DNA from: Caproicibacter fermentans
GTDB lineage: Bacteria > Bacillota > Clostridia > Oscillospirales > Acutalibacteraceae
Direction: 5' to 3'
DNA: 64,000 nucleotides
NCBI RefSeq assembly: GCF_009746625.1
Contig: NZ_VWXL01000014.1
Location: 248,001-312,000, forward strand
The position numbers and the translations under genes were made by a program. The notes under the pieces are model-generated. The model did not search any database. It saw only the letters and a list, made by a program, of their open reading frames with translations, and had not been told where the DNA came from. Shown in pieces: positions 39,976-49,763 of this stretch. Numbering within the stretch: position 1 is the stretch's first letter; every line of letters begins with the position of its first letter.

Positions 39976-41433
39976 GTGGTTGATGCAAAAAACGCAGAGG
40001 TCTCCGATAAGAAAATGGGGACAAAGGCGGGAATTCAGAAGTTCGGCGGATTCCTTGCCGGCATGGTTATGCCGAATATCGGCGCATTCATCGCATGGGG
40101 GCTTTTAACGGCTCTGTTTATTCCTACGGGCTGGATTCCGAACGAATCGCTGAACAAGCTGGTCAGCCCGATGATTACGTATCTGCTGCCGCTTTTGATC
40201 GGTTATACGGGCGGCAACATGGTTTACGGCAAGCGCGGCGCGGTCGTCGGCGCAATCGCCACCATGGGCGTGATTATCGGTTCTTCGGTGACCATGTTCC
40301 TGGGCGCCATGATTATGGGCCCGCTTGGCGCATACTTAATCAAAAAATTTGACGGGGTGGTAGAAGGCAAGGTAAAGGCGGGATTTGAGATGCTGGTCAG
40401 TACTTTTTCAGCCGGCATCCTTGGCGCTTTGATTTCCGTTCTTGGTTTCCTCGCAATCGGTCCGGCCGTCGGCGGCATGACAACGGCACTCGGAAACGCC
40501 GCCCAGTGGATTACATCGGTAAAGCTTTTGCCGCTGATTGCGGTACTGGTTGAACCCGGTAAGATTCTGTTCCTGAACAACGCGATTAACCATGGCATTT
40601 TTGACCCGGTTGGTATTTCTCAGGTGAAGGAGTTCGGAAAATCCATCTTCTTCCTGCTTGAGACCGATCCCGGACCGGGACTCGGCGTGCTTCTCGCCTA
40701 CTGGATGTTCGGCAAGGGCAATGCGAAAAGCTCCGCGCCGGGCGCCATGATCATTCACTTCTTCGGCGGAATTCATGAGATTTATTTTCCCTATATTCTG
40801 ATGAATCCTCTTCTTTTGATTTCCGTTATTCTGGGCGGTATGTCCGCGGACTTTGTGTTCGTGATTACCGGGGCGGGCCTAGTCGCTTCTCCTTCCCCCG
40901 GCAGCATCATCGCGGAAATCGCCATGTGCCCGAAAGGCGGCCTTCTGCCGGTTCTTGCGGGTATTACAACCGGGGCGGTGGTGTCGTTCCTGGTGTCAGC
41001 GGCGATTGTCAAACGCTCCGGCGCCGGCGAAAAGGACGACGGTTCCTTTGCGCAGGCGCAGGCGGCAGTCGGGAACATGAAAGCGGAAAGCAAGCAAAGC
41101 GCCGCCGCCCGGCCCGCGGGGCAGATCGTTTCCGGTGAAATTCCGAGCCTGATCATTTTTGCCTGCGACGCGGGGATGGGCTCTTCCGCCATGGGAGAAA
41201 CAATCCTGAAAAAGAAACTGAAAGACGCAGGCCTGGATATTGCGGTGCATCACGCGCCCGTGAGCGAAATTCCGGCGGATGCCAAAGTCGTGTTTACGCA
41301 GGAAAGCCTTGCCGAACGGGCAAGAGGAGTCGTTCCGAACGCGCAGATTATCACGGTGAACAATTTCCTGGACAGCGCGGCTTATGACCAGTACATTTCC
41401 GCTTTGAAGGGACGGAGCCAGTCGAAATCTTAA
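39976..41433 (+). CDS. mtlA: PTS mannitol transporter subunit IICB
   Basis: A 485-residue membrane permease that imports mannitol and phosphorylates it to mannitol-1-phosphate. The IIC domain (about 1-345) has [19 protein letters not shown], the FLNNAINHG region and the active GGIHEIYFP motif. The IIB domain (about 385-475) carries the phospho-Cys in [15 protein letters not shown] flexible Ala/Ser-rich linker joins them. There is no IIA domain, which is encoded separately by mtlF. The start is GTG with AAGGAGGAG six bases ahead. First gene of the mtl operon. Confidence 0.95.
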   Translation: MVDAKNAEVSDKKMGTKAGIQKFGGFLAGMVMPNIGAFIAWGLLTALFIPTGWIPNESLNKLVSPMITYLLPLLIGYTGGNMVYGKRGAVVGAIATMGVIIGSSVTMFLGAMIMGPLGAYLIKKFDGVVEGKVKAGFEMLVSTFSAGILGALISVLGFLAIGPAVGGMTTALGNAAQWITSVKLLPLIAVLVEPGKILFLNNAINHGIFDPVGISQVKEFGKSIFFLLETDPGPGLGVLLAYWMFGKGNAKSSAPGAMIIHFFGGIHEIYFPYILMNPLLLISVILGGMSADFVFVITGAGLVASPSPGSIIAEIAMCPKGGLLPVLAGITTGAVVSFLVSAAIVKRSGAGEKDDGSFAQAQAAVGNMKAESKQSAAARPAGQIVSGEIPSLIIFACDAGMGSSAMGETILKKKLKDAGLDIAVHHAPVSEIPADAKVVFTQESLAERARGVVPNAQIITVNNFLDSAAYDQYISALKGRSQSKS

Positions 41434-41445
41434 CTGCAAACAATC

Positions 41446-41490
41446 GGGGCCCGGCACAAAGCACCCGTGTCGGAGCCCCCTTTCTTTTCT
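41446..41490 (+). terminator. Intra-operon terminator between mtlA and mtlR
   Basis: GGGG-C-CCGGCAC pairs with GTGTCGG-A-GCCCC (one mismatch) and is followed by TTTCTTTTCTTTC. It probably lowers expression of the downstream genes relative to mtlA rather than ending the operon. Confidence 0.7.
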
Positions 41491-41532
41491 TTCGGGCCGC
41501 AGATCCGGCCGTTACGATAAAACAGGGAAGTG

Positions 41533-43591
41533 ATGAAATACGGAAGAACTTTCAACCAGACAAAAGTTTATTCTCGGCCTGCTGCTGGAGTCAGACAGGC
41601 TGGAGGTTGAAGCGCTTGCGAAACAGATGGAGGTTAGCCAGCGGACGGTGTTTCGGGAAATTTCTTCCATAAACCGTGCGCTGAAAGATAAGCAAATCAA
41701 AATTTCTGTAAAAAACGCCGCGCTGGTTCTCGCTGCCGGCGGGGAAGAACAGAAAGAGACGCTCAGGCAAATGCTCGGGAATGTTCCCAAGCGCCTTTTG
41801 CTGACGCCGAAACAGAGAATCCTGTTTATCACGGCGCAGCTGCTGCTGGCGGATGAACCGTATAAATCCACGTTTTTCAGCTTTCAGCTGAATGTTGCCG
41901 AGGCGACCGTCAGCCTTTATATGGACAGTATTGAACAGTGGCTTAAGGGGAAAAATCTTACCTTGAGCAGGAAAAGAAGATATGGAATCCGGATAGAAGG
42001 TTCCGAATGGAACAGACGCAATGCGCTGGTAACACTAATTTATGAATACAAGCCGGTCGAAGAGCTTTTGCCTTATATTTACGAAACAAAGAAAGACCCG
42101 GTTCTCCATTCGTTTTTCAGGCTTTTGTTCGGGGACCGGATTCTGAAAATATCAAAGGAAGTCATGGCCCTGATTCCGGAAGAATCAAACGACGACGTGC
42201 CCTATCTGACCCTTCTGTTTCACACGATGATTTCCATTCAGAAGATCGTTGCCGGGCACCCGATTTCCCTGCCGGATGAATTCATCCGGGAAGCGGTTTC
42301 CGCGAACAGCTTCCATTTCGACGAAAAGCTGAAACAGCTTTTGCTAGAGCGGGAGATTCCGGCGGTGGAAAGCGAGATTGCGTATATTTCCATCCATCTT
42401 CCGTCAGGCTGTCTGTATGACACGGATCAGAAATTCAGGGACCTGGACGTGACCGTCAGTAAACTTGCGGAGGAAGTCCTGTATGAGGTCCGGAAAGGAC
42501 TGGGAATCGACCTCGCCGAAGACAGCCAGGTGATCGCCGGCCTGTCGCACTATTTTAATCTGGCGATTTACCGGATCAATATGGGGATTCAGGTGAAAAA
42601 TTCCCTGCTCGACCAGGTGCGGGAACATTACGGCACTCTGTTTCAGACGGTTGAAATTGCCTGTAAGCTGGTTTTTTCCAAATACAATATCCGCCTGTCA
42701 CAGGATGAGATCGGATTTATTACGATGAATATCGGCGCTGCGCTGGAAGCCAAGGAAGACCGGAACAAAAGTGTTTCCGTGCTGATCATTTGCCCGAACG
42801 GCCTGTTTGCTTCCCGTATTCTGCTCAACAAGGTGCAAAGCGTCGTCAGGAATATCGAACGCATCGATCTCGCCTCATTAAAAGACTGGTCGGAAAGCAA
42901 CTGCGAGCAATATGATCTGATTCTTTCCACGGTGGAGCTGGACGCGAAAACCGGACGCGAAAACATGCTTGTTGTCTCGCCGTTCCTGAGCGACGACGAT
43001 ATCGCAAGGATAAACAGCCGCGTGGCGATGATACGCAAGCGTGCTTCCGGCGGGATCAGAAAACGGGCGCCTGCTGTCCGGACGATCCCGGCCAAAGCGG
43101 ATGATCTTGCGATGATTCACCGCATGATTGAGGGCTTATGCGTTCAAACCGTTCCGGCGGAACCGTTTGAAGCGGTCGTCGGAAGGATTACCGCCGAACT
43201 GGCCGAACGGGGAACCGTCGCGGATTGGCATGAAATCAGCGCTTTGATTTTGAAGCGGGAAAAGATCGGCAGCGTCGTGATTCCCGGCACCCGCGTTTCC
43301 CTTCTGCATATTCGGTCCGACTCGGTCTTTTCCCCGTTTGTCGGCGTTTACAGACTGCAGGGTGAAATCATGATGGATGGGGTCGGGTTTGTTCAGGAAC
43401 CGGTTGATACTTATCTGCTGATGCTGGCACGGAGCAGCGAAAGCTCCGTCGTGCTGGAAAAGATGGGCGACATCAGCATTTCTCTGATTGAAAATAAGGA
43501 TTTTCCCGAAAGGCTGCGAAAAAGCAGTCTGGGAGAATTGCGTAAGATATTTGAAAATTTGCTTCTGGAAACAAAGGAAGAAAGGGGATAA
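41533..43591 (+). CDS. mtlR: MtlR-type PTS-regulated transcriptional activator, start region disrupted
   Basis: A protein of about 684 residues: HTH (LEVEALAKQMEVSQRTVFRE), two PRD domains with conserved His, a IIB-like domain (VSVLIICPNGLFASRILL) and a IIA-like domain (GSVVIPGTRVSLLHIRSD). The homologous reading begins at 41537 with NTEELSTRQKFILGLLLESD but has no ATG, GTG or TTG in frame after an upstream stop at 41534. The natural ATG is at 41533, one base out of frame. An extra A in ATGAAATACGG would explain this. If the base is real, translation could begin only at ATG 41627, which deletes part of the first HTH. MtlR activates mtl genes in response to phosphorylation by the PTS. Confidence 0.8.
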
Positions 43592-43595
43592 ACGC

Positions 43596-44036
43596 ATGGC
43601 AAAAGAGATTCTGACCACGCAGAACATTATCTTAAAACAAAAACCGGAGACTAAATGGGAAGCCATCGAACGGGTGGGCGGCATGCTGGTTAACAGCGGC
43701 TATGTCACCCCGAAGTATCTTGACGGAATGAAAGAACGGGAAGAAAAGTTTACCACCTACATCGGCAACGGAATTGCGATTCCACACGGAGTCAACGAAT
43801 ATAAAAACGAGATTATGGAAACGGGTCTTGTGATCGTACAGTATCCGGACGGCGTGGATTTCGGCAAAGGAAACACGGCCTATATCGTCATTGGAATCGC
43901 GGGCAAAGGCGACGAACATCTTGAGATCCTGACCAAAATTGCGCTGACCGTTCAGGATAAGGGGAACGTGGAGCGGCTTCGGTTTGCCGAAACGGCGCGG
44001 GAGATTCTTTCCATCATAGAAGAAGGTGTCATGTGA
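43596..44036 (+). CDS. mtlF: PTS mannitol subunit IIA
   Basis: A 146-residue soluble IIA protein that passes phosphate from HPr to the IIB domain of MtlA. The phospho-His lies in GNGIAIPHGVNEYK. VIVQYPDGVDFGKGNTAYIVIGIAGKGDEHL is the usual strand-turn region (shown here in part as FGKGNTAYIVIGIAG). It follows the mtlR stop by four bases with AAAGGGG as ribosome site and overlaps mtlD by one base. The length equals that of separate IIA-mannitol proteins. Confidence 0.93.
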   Translation: MAKEILTTQNIILKQKPETKWEAIERVGGMLVNSGYVTPKYLDGMKEREEKFTTYIGNGIAIPHGVNEYKNEIMETGLVIVQYPDGVDFGKGNTAYIVIGIAGKGDEHLEILTKIALTVQDKGNVERLRFAETAREILSIIEEGVM

Positions 44037-45217
44037 TGAAAGCGGTCCACTTCGGCGCGGGCAATATCGGCAGGGGTTTTATCGGTTATCTTCTTTCCAA
44101 ATCGGGGTATGACCTCACCTTTGTCGATATTTCTGCGGAACTGGTCGGCAATCTCAACCGTCTGGGCACATACAAGGTCGTTTCGCTCGGAGGCGAAAAA
44201 AGGGAGGAAACCGTCGGCGGAATCCGGGCGGTTGTCCTGCAGGATGACTCCGGACTGAAAAAAGCCGTGGAAGACGCCGACCTGATTACGCTGTCGATCG
44301 GCGCGAACCATTTGAAAGACACCGGCAAGGTCCTTCGGGACGCTCTCCAGGAACGCCGGAGCCGGAACCCGGAGCAGCCCCTGGACGTGATCGCCTGCGA
44401 AAACGCCTTGTTTGCCACGGATCTTCTCAGGGAATCCGTTGAGGAGGGCGCGGCGGAGGACTTTCAGAACTATCTGAGGAAAAAGGTCGGCTTTCCGAAC
44501 TGTGCGGTCGACAGGATCGTTCCAAACGCGTCGGTTCAAAAGGAATCTCCAATCGACGTCTCCGTCGAAGATTTTTACGAATGGGATGTTGAAAGCGCAA
44601 AAGTAAAGGTCAACAGCCAGATCCGGGGCGTCAATTATGTGGAAAACCTTGCTCCGTATTTAAAGCGCAAGATATTCCTGCTCAACGGGGCCCATGCGCT
44701 GATTTCCTACGCGGGCTACCGAAAACAGTATCGGTTTGTACACGAGGCGATCCGGGACCCCGAGATCCTGACGGCCGCGCGGGAATTTCACTCGGAGGCC
44801 GCGCGGGCTCTTCACCTGGAATACAGCATGGGAGAAAGCGATCTGAAGCAGTATTCGGAAAAGCTGATCGCGAGGTTCCAAAACCCGTATCTGAAGGACG
44901 AACTGACCCGGGTCGGCCGGGACCCGGTCCGGAAGCTTTCAAACAACGACAGGCTGGTTTCTCCGCTGCTGATGTGTGAAAAGCACGGAGTCGAATGCGG
45001 CGGGATTCTTTACGCCATCGCGTCCGGCTTTGCCTACGATTTTGCAGACGACCCCAAGGCGGTTGAAATTCAGAAAAGCATCAGGGAAAACGGAATAGAA
45101 AATACCGTTCAACGGTTTACGGGACTGGAGAAAAGCGGTAAACTTGTACTGGGAATAGCGGAAAGATACAGACAGATCACAGGGAAAGATTCATGTTCCC
45201 GATTTCCGTATCAATGA
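44036..45217 (+). CDS. mtlD: Mannitol-1-phosphate 5-dehydrogenase
   Basis: A 393-residue polyol dehydrogenase that oxidises mannitol-1-phosphate to fructose-6-phosphate with NAD. It starts with the Rossmann motif HFGAGNIGRGFIG. CENALFATDLL, NCAVDRIVPN and the catalytic-region KRKIFLLNGAHALISY (Lys and His) are in place. ATG at 44036 overlaps the mtlF stop (TGATG). A GTG three bases earlier is possible. Product fructose-6-phosphate can feed glycolysis or GlmS, whose gene lies divergently just upstream of the operon. Confidence 0.94.
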   Translation: MKAVHFGAGNIGRGFIGYLLSKSGYDLTFVDISAELVGNLNRLGTYKVVSLGGEKREETVGGIRAVVLQDDSGLKKAVEDADLITLSIGANHLKDTGKVLRDALQERRSRNPEQPLDVIACENALFATDLLRESVEEGAAEDFQNYLRKKVGFPNCAVDRIVPNASVQKESPIDVSVEDFYEWDVESAKVKVNSQIRGVNYVENLAPYLKRKIFLLNGAHALISYAGYRKQYRFVHEAIRDPEILTAAREFHSEAARALHLEYSMGESDLKQYSEKLIARFQNPYLKDELTRVGRDPVRKLSNNDRLVSPLLMCEKHGVECGGILYAIASGFAYDFADDPKAVEIQKSIRENGIENTVQRFTGLEKSGKLVLGIAERYRQITGKDSCSRFPYQ

Positions 45218-45254
45218 AACCCGAAAAACGCCATATGGAAGGATTGAGGATACA

Positions 45255-45521
45255 ATGCTGAGCAAAGAGTTCACGATTAACAGTCAGTATGGATTTCACC
45301 TCAGACCCGCGCAGGTGATGGTGGAAAAGATGACCCCGTTTGAGAGCGAGGTCAAGATGAAGAAAGAGGACGGGACGGAAGCGGACGCCAAAAGCCTTTT
45401 GGGGCTGATGAGCCTTGGCCTGAACGACGGTCAGACTGTCCGGATTGATATAAACGGAAACGACGAGCTTGAAGCGATGGAGGTTGTGGAAGAACTGTTC
45501 CGCACGAATTTCGGGGAATAA
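45255..45521 (+). CDS. ptsH: Phosphocarrier protein HPr
   Basis: An 88-residue HPr. The phospho-His lies in NSQYGFHLRPAQVMVEKM (His16 in this numbering). The regulatory serine lies in ADAKSLLGLMSLGL, so HPr kinase control of carbon catabolite repression is possible. FHLRPA differs slightly from the usual LHARPA. It is encoded 37 bases after mtlD and 21 bases before ptsI, which places the general PTS proteins in the mannitol operon. It could be the general HPr or a mannitol-dedicated copy. Confidence 0.92.
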   Translation: MLSKEFTINSQYGFHLRPAQVMVEKMTPFESEVKMKKEDGTEADAKSLLGLMSLGLNDGQTVRIDINGNDELEAMEVVEELFRTNFGE

Positions 45522-45542
45522 AGCTAACCGGAGAGTGATGAA

Positions 45543-47285
45543 ATGGCTGAGAAAATTTATCAGGGAATCGGTGTCTCCGACGGAATCCGCAGCGGAATCG
45601 CTTTTATTTACCGGCGCGAACCGGAACCCGACACGAACAGGACCGTATCAAAGGAGCAAACGGAGGCGGAAGCCAAACGCCTGGATCATGCCGTCGAACA
45701 GGCCGGACAGGAAATCGATCGCCTGATCGCGCGCGCTTCCGAGACGCTTGACAGCGGAGACGCCGCGGTCATCAAGGGCCAGAAAACGTTTCTGGCGGAC
45801 CCCGCGTATTGCCCGGAAATGAAAAAGCTGATCCTCGGCAGGCAGTATTCGGCGGAAAAGGCGGTTCGCGAGGTCACGGACCGGTATGCCGCCGTTTTTG
45901 AGGGAATGAACAACCGCTATATGCAGGAGCGCGCCACGGATGTCCGAGACGCCGGCACACGGCTTCTGAATTATCTTTCAGGAGTGCAATCTTCCGGCCT
46001 GTCTAAAATCGATCATCCCGTGATTCTGATTGCGGACGACTTGTCTCCATCCGATACGGTTCAGCTCAACCGGGAAATGATCCTCGCTTTTGCCACGCGG
46101 CAAGGAGGGAAAACCTCTCATACATCGGTGTTCGCAAGATCATTGGGTATTCCGGCGGTTGTGGGCGTGCCGGAAATCATGGAGGAAGTGGCGGACGGCG
46201 AAACTCTTATTCTCGACGGAAATCGGGGCGTATGCGTTGCTTCCCCTGAGCCTGAGACCAGGAAAGTGTATCTTGCGAAAATGGAAGAAGAACACCGGAA
46301 AGCGGAGCTGTTTGGCAGATTCGCGTCTCGGAACGCGCAGACGAAAGACGGAGCGAGAATCATCGCCGCCGCCAATATAGGCTCTGCGGCCGACGCGGAG
46401 GATTCGCTGAAAAAGGGAGCGGAAGCCGTCGGGCTCTTTCGCACGGAGCAGGTGTACCTTTCCACAAAATCGCTTCCGGATGAAAACGCACAGTTTGAAG
46501 TATACAGAAAAGTGGCGGAATGCTTCGGCTCCAAGGAAGTGATCGTCCGAACCCTGGATGTCGGCGGAGATAAGGAGATCAAATATCTGGGGATCGAAAA
46601 AGAAACCAATCCGTTTCTGGGGTATCGTGCGATCCGCTATTGTCTGGATCGGAAAGAAATCTTTCTGACTCAGCTCAGGGCGATTTTACGGGCTTCCGCC
46701 TTCGGCAGACTGGCAGTCATGTTCCCGATGATTTCCGGCATGCAGGAGCTGGCCGCAGCCAAAACCATGGTGGAAGAAGCAAAGGAGCAGCTTCGGGGGA
46801 AGGGCGAGCCGTTCGATGAATCCATCCGGATCGGAATGATGGTGGAAATACCGTCCGCCGCTCTGATGGCCTCAGCGCTTGCCAAAGAGGCTGATTTTTT
46901 CAGCGTCGGGACGAACGACCTGGTTCAGTATACCCTCGCCGTCGACCGCGGCAACGAAAAGGTTTCATATCTCTACGATTATTTCGACCCGGCCGTCATA
47001 CGGCTGATCCGCTTGACTGCCGACGCAGCGTCCTCTGCAGGAATTCCAATGGGAATGTGCGGGGCAATGGCGGGGGATCCGCTTGCCGTTCCTCTCCTCG
47101 TCGGGCTTGGGCTTTCCGAACTCAGCATGGCCGCCGGTTCGCTGGCGCAGACAAAATATATTCTGAGCAGGCTGGATACCGGAAGCTGCCGTGAGCTCGC
47201 CGAAAAATCGGACCGTTGCCGGAACGCGACAGAGGTTCGATCTCTTTTACAGGAGTATTTCGAAACGGAGATAAAAGAAATCTAA
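45543..47285 (+). CDS. ptsI: PTS enzyme I (phosphoenolpyruvate-protein phosphotransferase)
   Basis: A 580-residue enzyme I that takes phosphate from phosphoenolpyruvate and passes it to HPr. The N-terminal domain has the phospho-His in TRQGGKTSHTSVFARSLGIP. The C-terminal PEP-binding barrel has GLFRTEQVYL, LDVGGDKEIKYLG, FFSVGTNDLVQYTLAVDR and the Cys of GMCGAMAGD. The last motif has Ala where most homologues have Glu (GMCGEMAGD), and RTEQV replaces RTEFL. These are small departures that may reflect a lineage-specific paralogue. The operon ends with a strong terminator. Confidence 0.93.
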   Translation: MAEKIYQGIGVSDGIRSGIAFIYRREPEPDTNRTVSKEQTEAEAKRLDHAVEQAGQEIDRLIARASETLDSGDAAVIKGQKTFLADPAYCPEMKKLILGRQYSAEKAVREVTDRYAAVFEGMNNRYMQERATDVRDAGTRLLNYLSGVQSSGLSKIDHPVILIADDLSPSDTVQLNREMILAFATRQGGKTSHTSVFARSLGIPAVVGVPEIMEEVADGETLILDGNRGVCVASPEPETRKVYLAKMEEEHRKAELFGRFASRNAQTKDGARIIAAANIGSAADAEDSLKKGAEAVGLFRTEQVYLSTKSLPDENAQFEVYRKVAECFGSKEVIVRTLDVGGDKEIKYLGIEKETNPFLGYRAIRYCLDRKEIFLTQLRAILRASAFGRLAVMFPMISGMQELAAAKTMVEEAKEQLRGKGEPFDESIRIGMMVEIPSAALMASALAKEADFFSVGTNDLVQYTLAVDRGNEKVSYLYDYFDPAVIRLIRLTADAASSAGIPMGMCGAMAGDPLAVPLLVGLGLSELSMAAGSLAQTKYILSRLDTGSCRELAEKSDRCRNATEVRSLLQEYFETEIKEI

Positions 47286-47290
47286 AGAAC

Positions 47291-47329
47291 AAAAGGGGCG
47301 TCTTCTTTTCGGGGAAGACGCCCCTTTTT
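47291..47329 (+). terminator. Terminator of the mtl-pts operon
   Basis: AAAAGGGGCGTCTTC pairs with GAAGACGCCCCTTTT over an eight-base loop and is followed by T. It starts six bases after the ptsI stop. Confidence 0.9.
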
Positions 47330-47433
47330 CAATGTCTGAAAATCATTCGAAGCCGGCATGACGATGTATAAATTCCGTTCAAAGCAGGAAAATAGAAAAG
47401 TGGACCGCCAAATCATTTAAAGGATGTTTCAAC

Positions 47434-48150
47434 GTGATCGGAATTCTTGAAGCGTTTCTCCGCTCAGTCGCGGCTTTTTTGCTTTTGATGTTGGTCACAA
47501 GGCTGATGGGGAAAAAAGCTATTTCACAGATGACCTTTTTTGATTTCTGCGTTGGAATTACGCTGGGCTCCGTAACAACTGAAATCGGCCTGACCGGAAA
47601 CGATTCCATGGGCACGGCAATTGTTATGCTGTTTACCCTCGCAGGGCTGACGATTCTGACAGGCTATCTGCATTTAAAAAGCATGAAATTCAGGAAAGCG
47701 GTTAATTCCGAACCGCTGGTGCTGATTGAGAACGGCCAAATTGTTGAGCCGAATCTGAAAAAGTCAAGAATCACGCTGAATGATCTTACCTCTCTGCTCA
47801 GGGAAAAGAATGCGTTCAATATCGCGGACGTAAATAACGCCGTGCTGGAGAATGACGGGAAGCTGTCGGTTCAGTTAAAGAGCGGAAAAAAGCCGGTGAC
47901 CCCGTCACAACTGCAGCTGCATCCGCCCGAAAAGGGGCTGACCAGAGACATCGTGATCGACGGAGTCCTGCTGAGTGAAAATCTCGAAGCAACCAATCTT
48001 ACGAAGGAATGGCTGTACGAGGAATTGAAAAAACAGGGAATCAGCAATTTGGGAGAAGTATTTTTCGCCGCTCTGGATTCTTCCGGAAGTCTGTATGTTT
48101 CGAAAGGTATGAAAGGGAAAGAACAGCCGGGGCAGCATGGAATTGAGTAG
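47434..48150 (+). CDS. YetF/DUF421 family membrane protein
   Basis: A 238-residue DUF421 protein. Three N-terminal membrane helices (about 5-25, 30-50, 58-80) contain LVTRLMGKKAISQMTFFDF and GITLGSVTTE. The cytoplasmic DUF421/YetF double domain follows with LIENGQIVEPNLKKSRITLN, DLTSLLREKN and FFAALDSSGSLYVSKG. The start is GTG with AAGGATG ahead. It begins a cluster of two YetF homologues separated by a DUF4363 protein. YetF-like proteins in Bacillus are membrane proteins of unknown function, some linked to spores. Confidence 0.87.
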   Translation: MIGILEAFLRSVAAFLLLMLVTRLMGKKAISQMTFFDFCVGITLGSVTTEIGLTGNDSMGTAIVMLFTLAGLTILTGYLHLKSMKFRKAVNSEPLVLIENGQIVEPNLKKSRITLNDLTSLLREKNAFNIADVNNAVLENDGKLSVQLKSGKKPVTPSQLQLHPPEKGLTRDIVIDGVLLSENLEATNLTKEWLYEELKKQGISNLGEVFFAALDSSGSLYVSKGMKGKEQPGQHGIE

Positions 48151-48161
48151 GGGGGATTTTC

Positions 48162-48533
48162 ATGAGCAACAAAGCCATTACCCGGATTCTCTTTTGGGGA
48201 GTCCTTACCATCTTCCTCTTGTATTTCACGATTTTAAATCTGCGCTTCACAGGCAGCCGGTACGCCGAAGTTTTAGACACCGTTTCCAAATCCGCGCAGG
48301 GGGAGGACTGGCAGTCCGCCGCCGACGCCTTGAACCGTTTTGAGAACTTCTGGAACGGGGCGGAATACTATGTTCAGTTTAACAACGCGGATCAGAGTTT
48401 TTCAACCCTGAATCGCGATGTTGAAAATTTGAAGGCCGCCGTTCTCAGCAGAAAAGCCTATGAGACAGACCTCTATTCAAGAAACATTAAGTCCCTGCTT
48501 GACAACTGTACGAAACCTGTCCCCCTGCCATAA
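48162..48533 (+). CDS. DUF4363 family protein
   Basis: A 123-residue membrane-anchored protein: a short N-terminus, one hydrophobic helix (about residues 8-26), then an extracellular helical domain with GEDWQSAADALNRFENFWNG and SFSTLNRDVENLKAA. This matches DUF4363, which is regularly encoded between YetF homologues in Clostridia. GGGGGG lies seven bases before the ATG. The fixed gene order suggests a three-protein membrane complex. Function is unknown. Confidence 0.82.
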   Translation: MSNKAITRILFWGVLTIFLLYFTILNLRFTGSRYAEVLDTVSKSAQGEDWQSAADALNRFENFWNGAEYYVQFNNADQSFSTLNRDVENLKAAVLSRKAYETDLYSRNIKSLLDNCTKPVPLP

Positions 48534-48542
48534 GGAGCGCCC

Positions 48543-49235
48543 ATGAGTACTTTGGTTTATGTGATTCGCTGCGTCCTTCAGCTTTTGGTTACCTGGCTCG
48601 GCATTCGGATCATCGGGAAAAAGTCCATCGCGCAGATGACCGGGTACGAGCTTTCTGGCATTCTTTTGCTGTCGACGGTGGCGGCGGAGCCTTTGGTTTA
48701 TAAAATCGCCTCAAATGCCGCAATCGGGGTCGTGACGCTGGCCGTCGCGACACTGCTGATCGGAAAATTATCCCTCAAAGATAAATTCTACAATGTGGAT
48801 TCCAAACCGAGCATTGTGGTCGCAAATGGCTCCCTGATCAAAAGCGAGCTGAAGAAGAATCAGATGAATGTTCCGTTTCTGCTTTCGCTGTTGAGGCTGA
48901 AGGGATACTCCAAACTGTCCGATGTGGAGTTTGCCATCATTGAGCCGAACGGAAATCTGTCTGTCATTCCAAAATCGCAGGAAAGGCCCGTCAAACCGAA
49001 GGACATCCGGATTTCAACTCCCTATGAAGGACTTTCGCTGCCCCTGCTCGTCGATGGAAAGGTGATTCAGGAAAATCTCGTCTATGCAAAGCTGGACCGC
49101 GGCTGGCTCATGGACCAGCTTGCCTCCGCGGGTTTCCCGGAGGAAAAGGATGTATTGCTGGCAGAGCTGGACAGCCAGGGGAATTTATCCGTCTTCAGAG
49201 AGAATGAGAGCGACGATTCCCCGAAAATCGTTTAG
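48543..49235 (+). CDS. YetF/DUF421 family membrane protein
   Basis: A 230-residue second DUF421 protein, with membrane helices in the first 80 residues (GIRIIGKKSIAQMTGYELSG, LLLSTVAAEPLVY) and the YetF soluble domain (VVANGSLIKSELKKNQMNV, LLAELDSQGNLSVF). It differs from the upstream copy enough to be a distinct subunit rather than a recent duplicate. AAGGAG lies seven bases upstream and nine bases separate it from the DUF4363 stop. Likely partner of the other two proteins. Confidence 0.87.
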   Translation: MSTLVYVIRCVLQLLVTWLGIRIIGKKSIAQMTGYELSGILLLSTVAAEPLVYKIASNAAIGVVTLAVATLLIGKLSLKDKFYNVDSKPSIVVANGSLIKSELKKNQMNVPFLLSLLRLKGYSKLSDVEFAIIEPNGNLSVIPKSQERPVKPKDIRISTPYEGLSLPLLVDGKVIQENLVYAKLDRGWLMDQLASAGFPEEKDVLLAELDSQGNLSVFRENESDDSPKIV

Positions 49236-49251
49236 AAAGGAATTTGGGAAT

Positions 49252-49710
49252 ATGAAAAAATGTATTTTCCCGCCGACCGCGAAAAGAGTGGCTTACCATA
49301 CTGCAAGTCAGGTCAATCAGGAGATCCGGGCGCAGACCGTCGACGGTCTGAACGCGATTCAGGGGTGCGGCGAGCCCGCCTTTACCGCCAGAATCCGCAA
49401 ACTGGAGGAAGAGTGGAACACCGAGCGGTTTCTGGAGGCTCATGCGGCCTCCATTGTGCTGATGGCGTCGATCGGCGGTTATCAGAAGAAGAACTGCGCC
49501 TGTTTCGCATTGACAGGTTGCGCGGGCTTTTTCCTTCTCATGCACGCGCTTATGGGATGGTGCCCTCCGCTGCCCGTCATCAGGCGGTTTGGAATCAGAA
49601 CGCCGGAAGAAATCAGCAATGAAAAATTCGCGGTTAAAATGCTGCGCGGGGATTTTTCCGCTCAGCCCGCCAACATGGATGAAATGCTCCAGCTGATGGA
49701 AAAAGATTAG
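49252..49710 (+). CDS. DUF2892/YgaP-like inner membrane protein
   Basis: A 152-residue protein. The N-terminal half is helical (KRVAYHTASQVNQEIRAQTV, RIRKLEEEWNTERFLEAHAA). The C-terminal half holds a membrane hairpin, LTGCAGFFLLMHALMGWCPP then LPVIRRFGIRTPEEI, the DUF2892 signature of YgaP-like proteins that often accompany rhodaneses. No rhodanese Cys domain is present here. GAAAGGA precedes the ATG by ten bases. It follows the YetF gene by 16 bases and probably belongs to the same transcript. Confidence 0.75.
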   Translation: MKKCIFPPTAKRVAYHTASQVNQEIRAQTVDGLNAIQGCGEPAFTARIRKLEEEWNTERFLEAHAASIVLMASIGGYQKKNCACFALTGCAGFFLLMHALMGWCPPLPVIRRFGIRTPEEISNEKFAVKMLRGDFSAQPANMDEMLQLMEKD

Positions 49711-49763
49711 GGTTTCCGCCGGGGCATTGATCAAATATATCATAACGGAAAAGAGGTGTTTTT

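Noticed and set aside
47434-48150. Assigning the first YetF homologue as a SpoVA-type spore channel
   Set aside because: The membrane and soluble domains fit DUF421 only. No SpoVA motifs are present.
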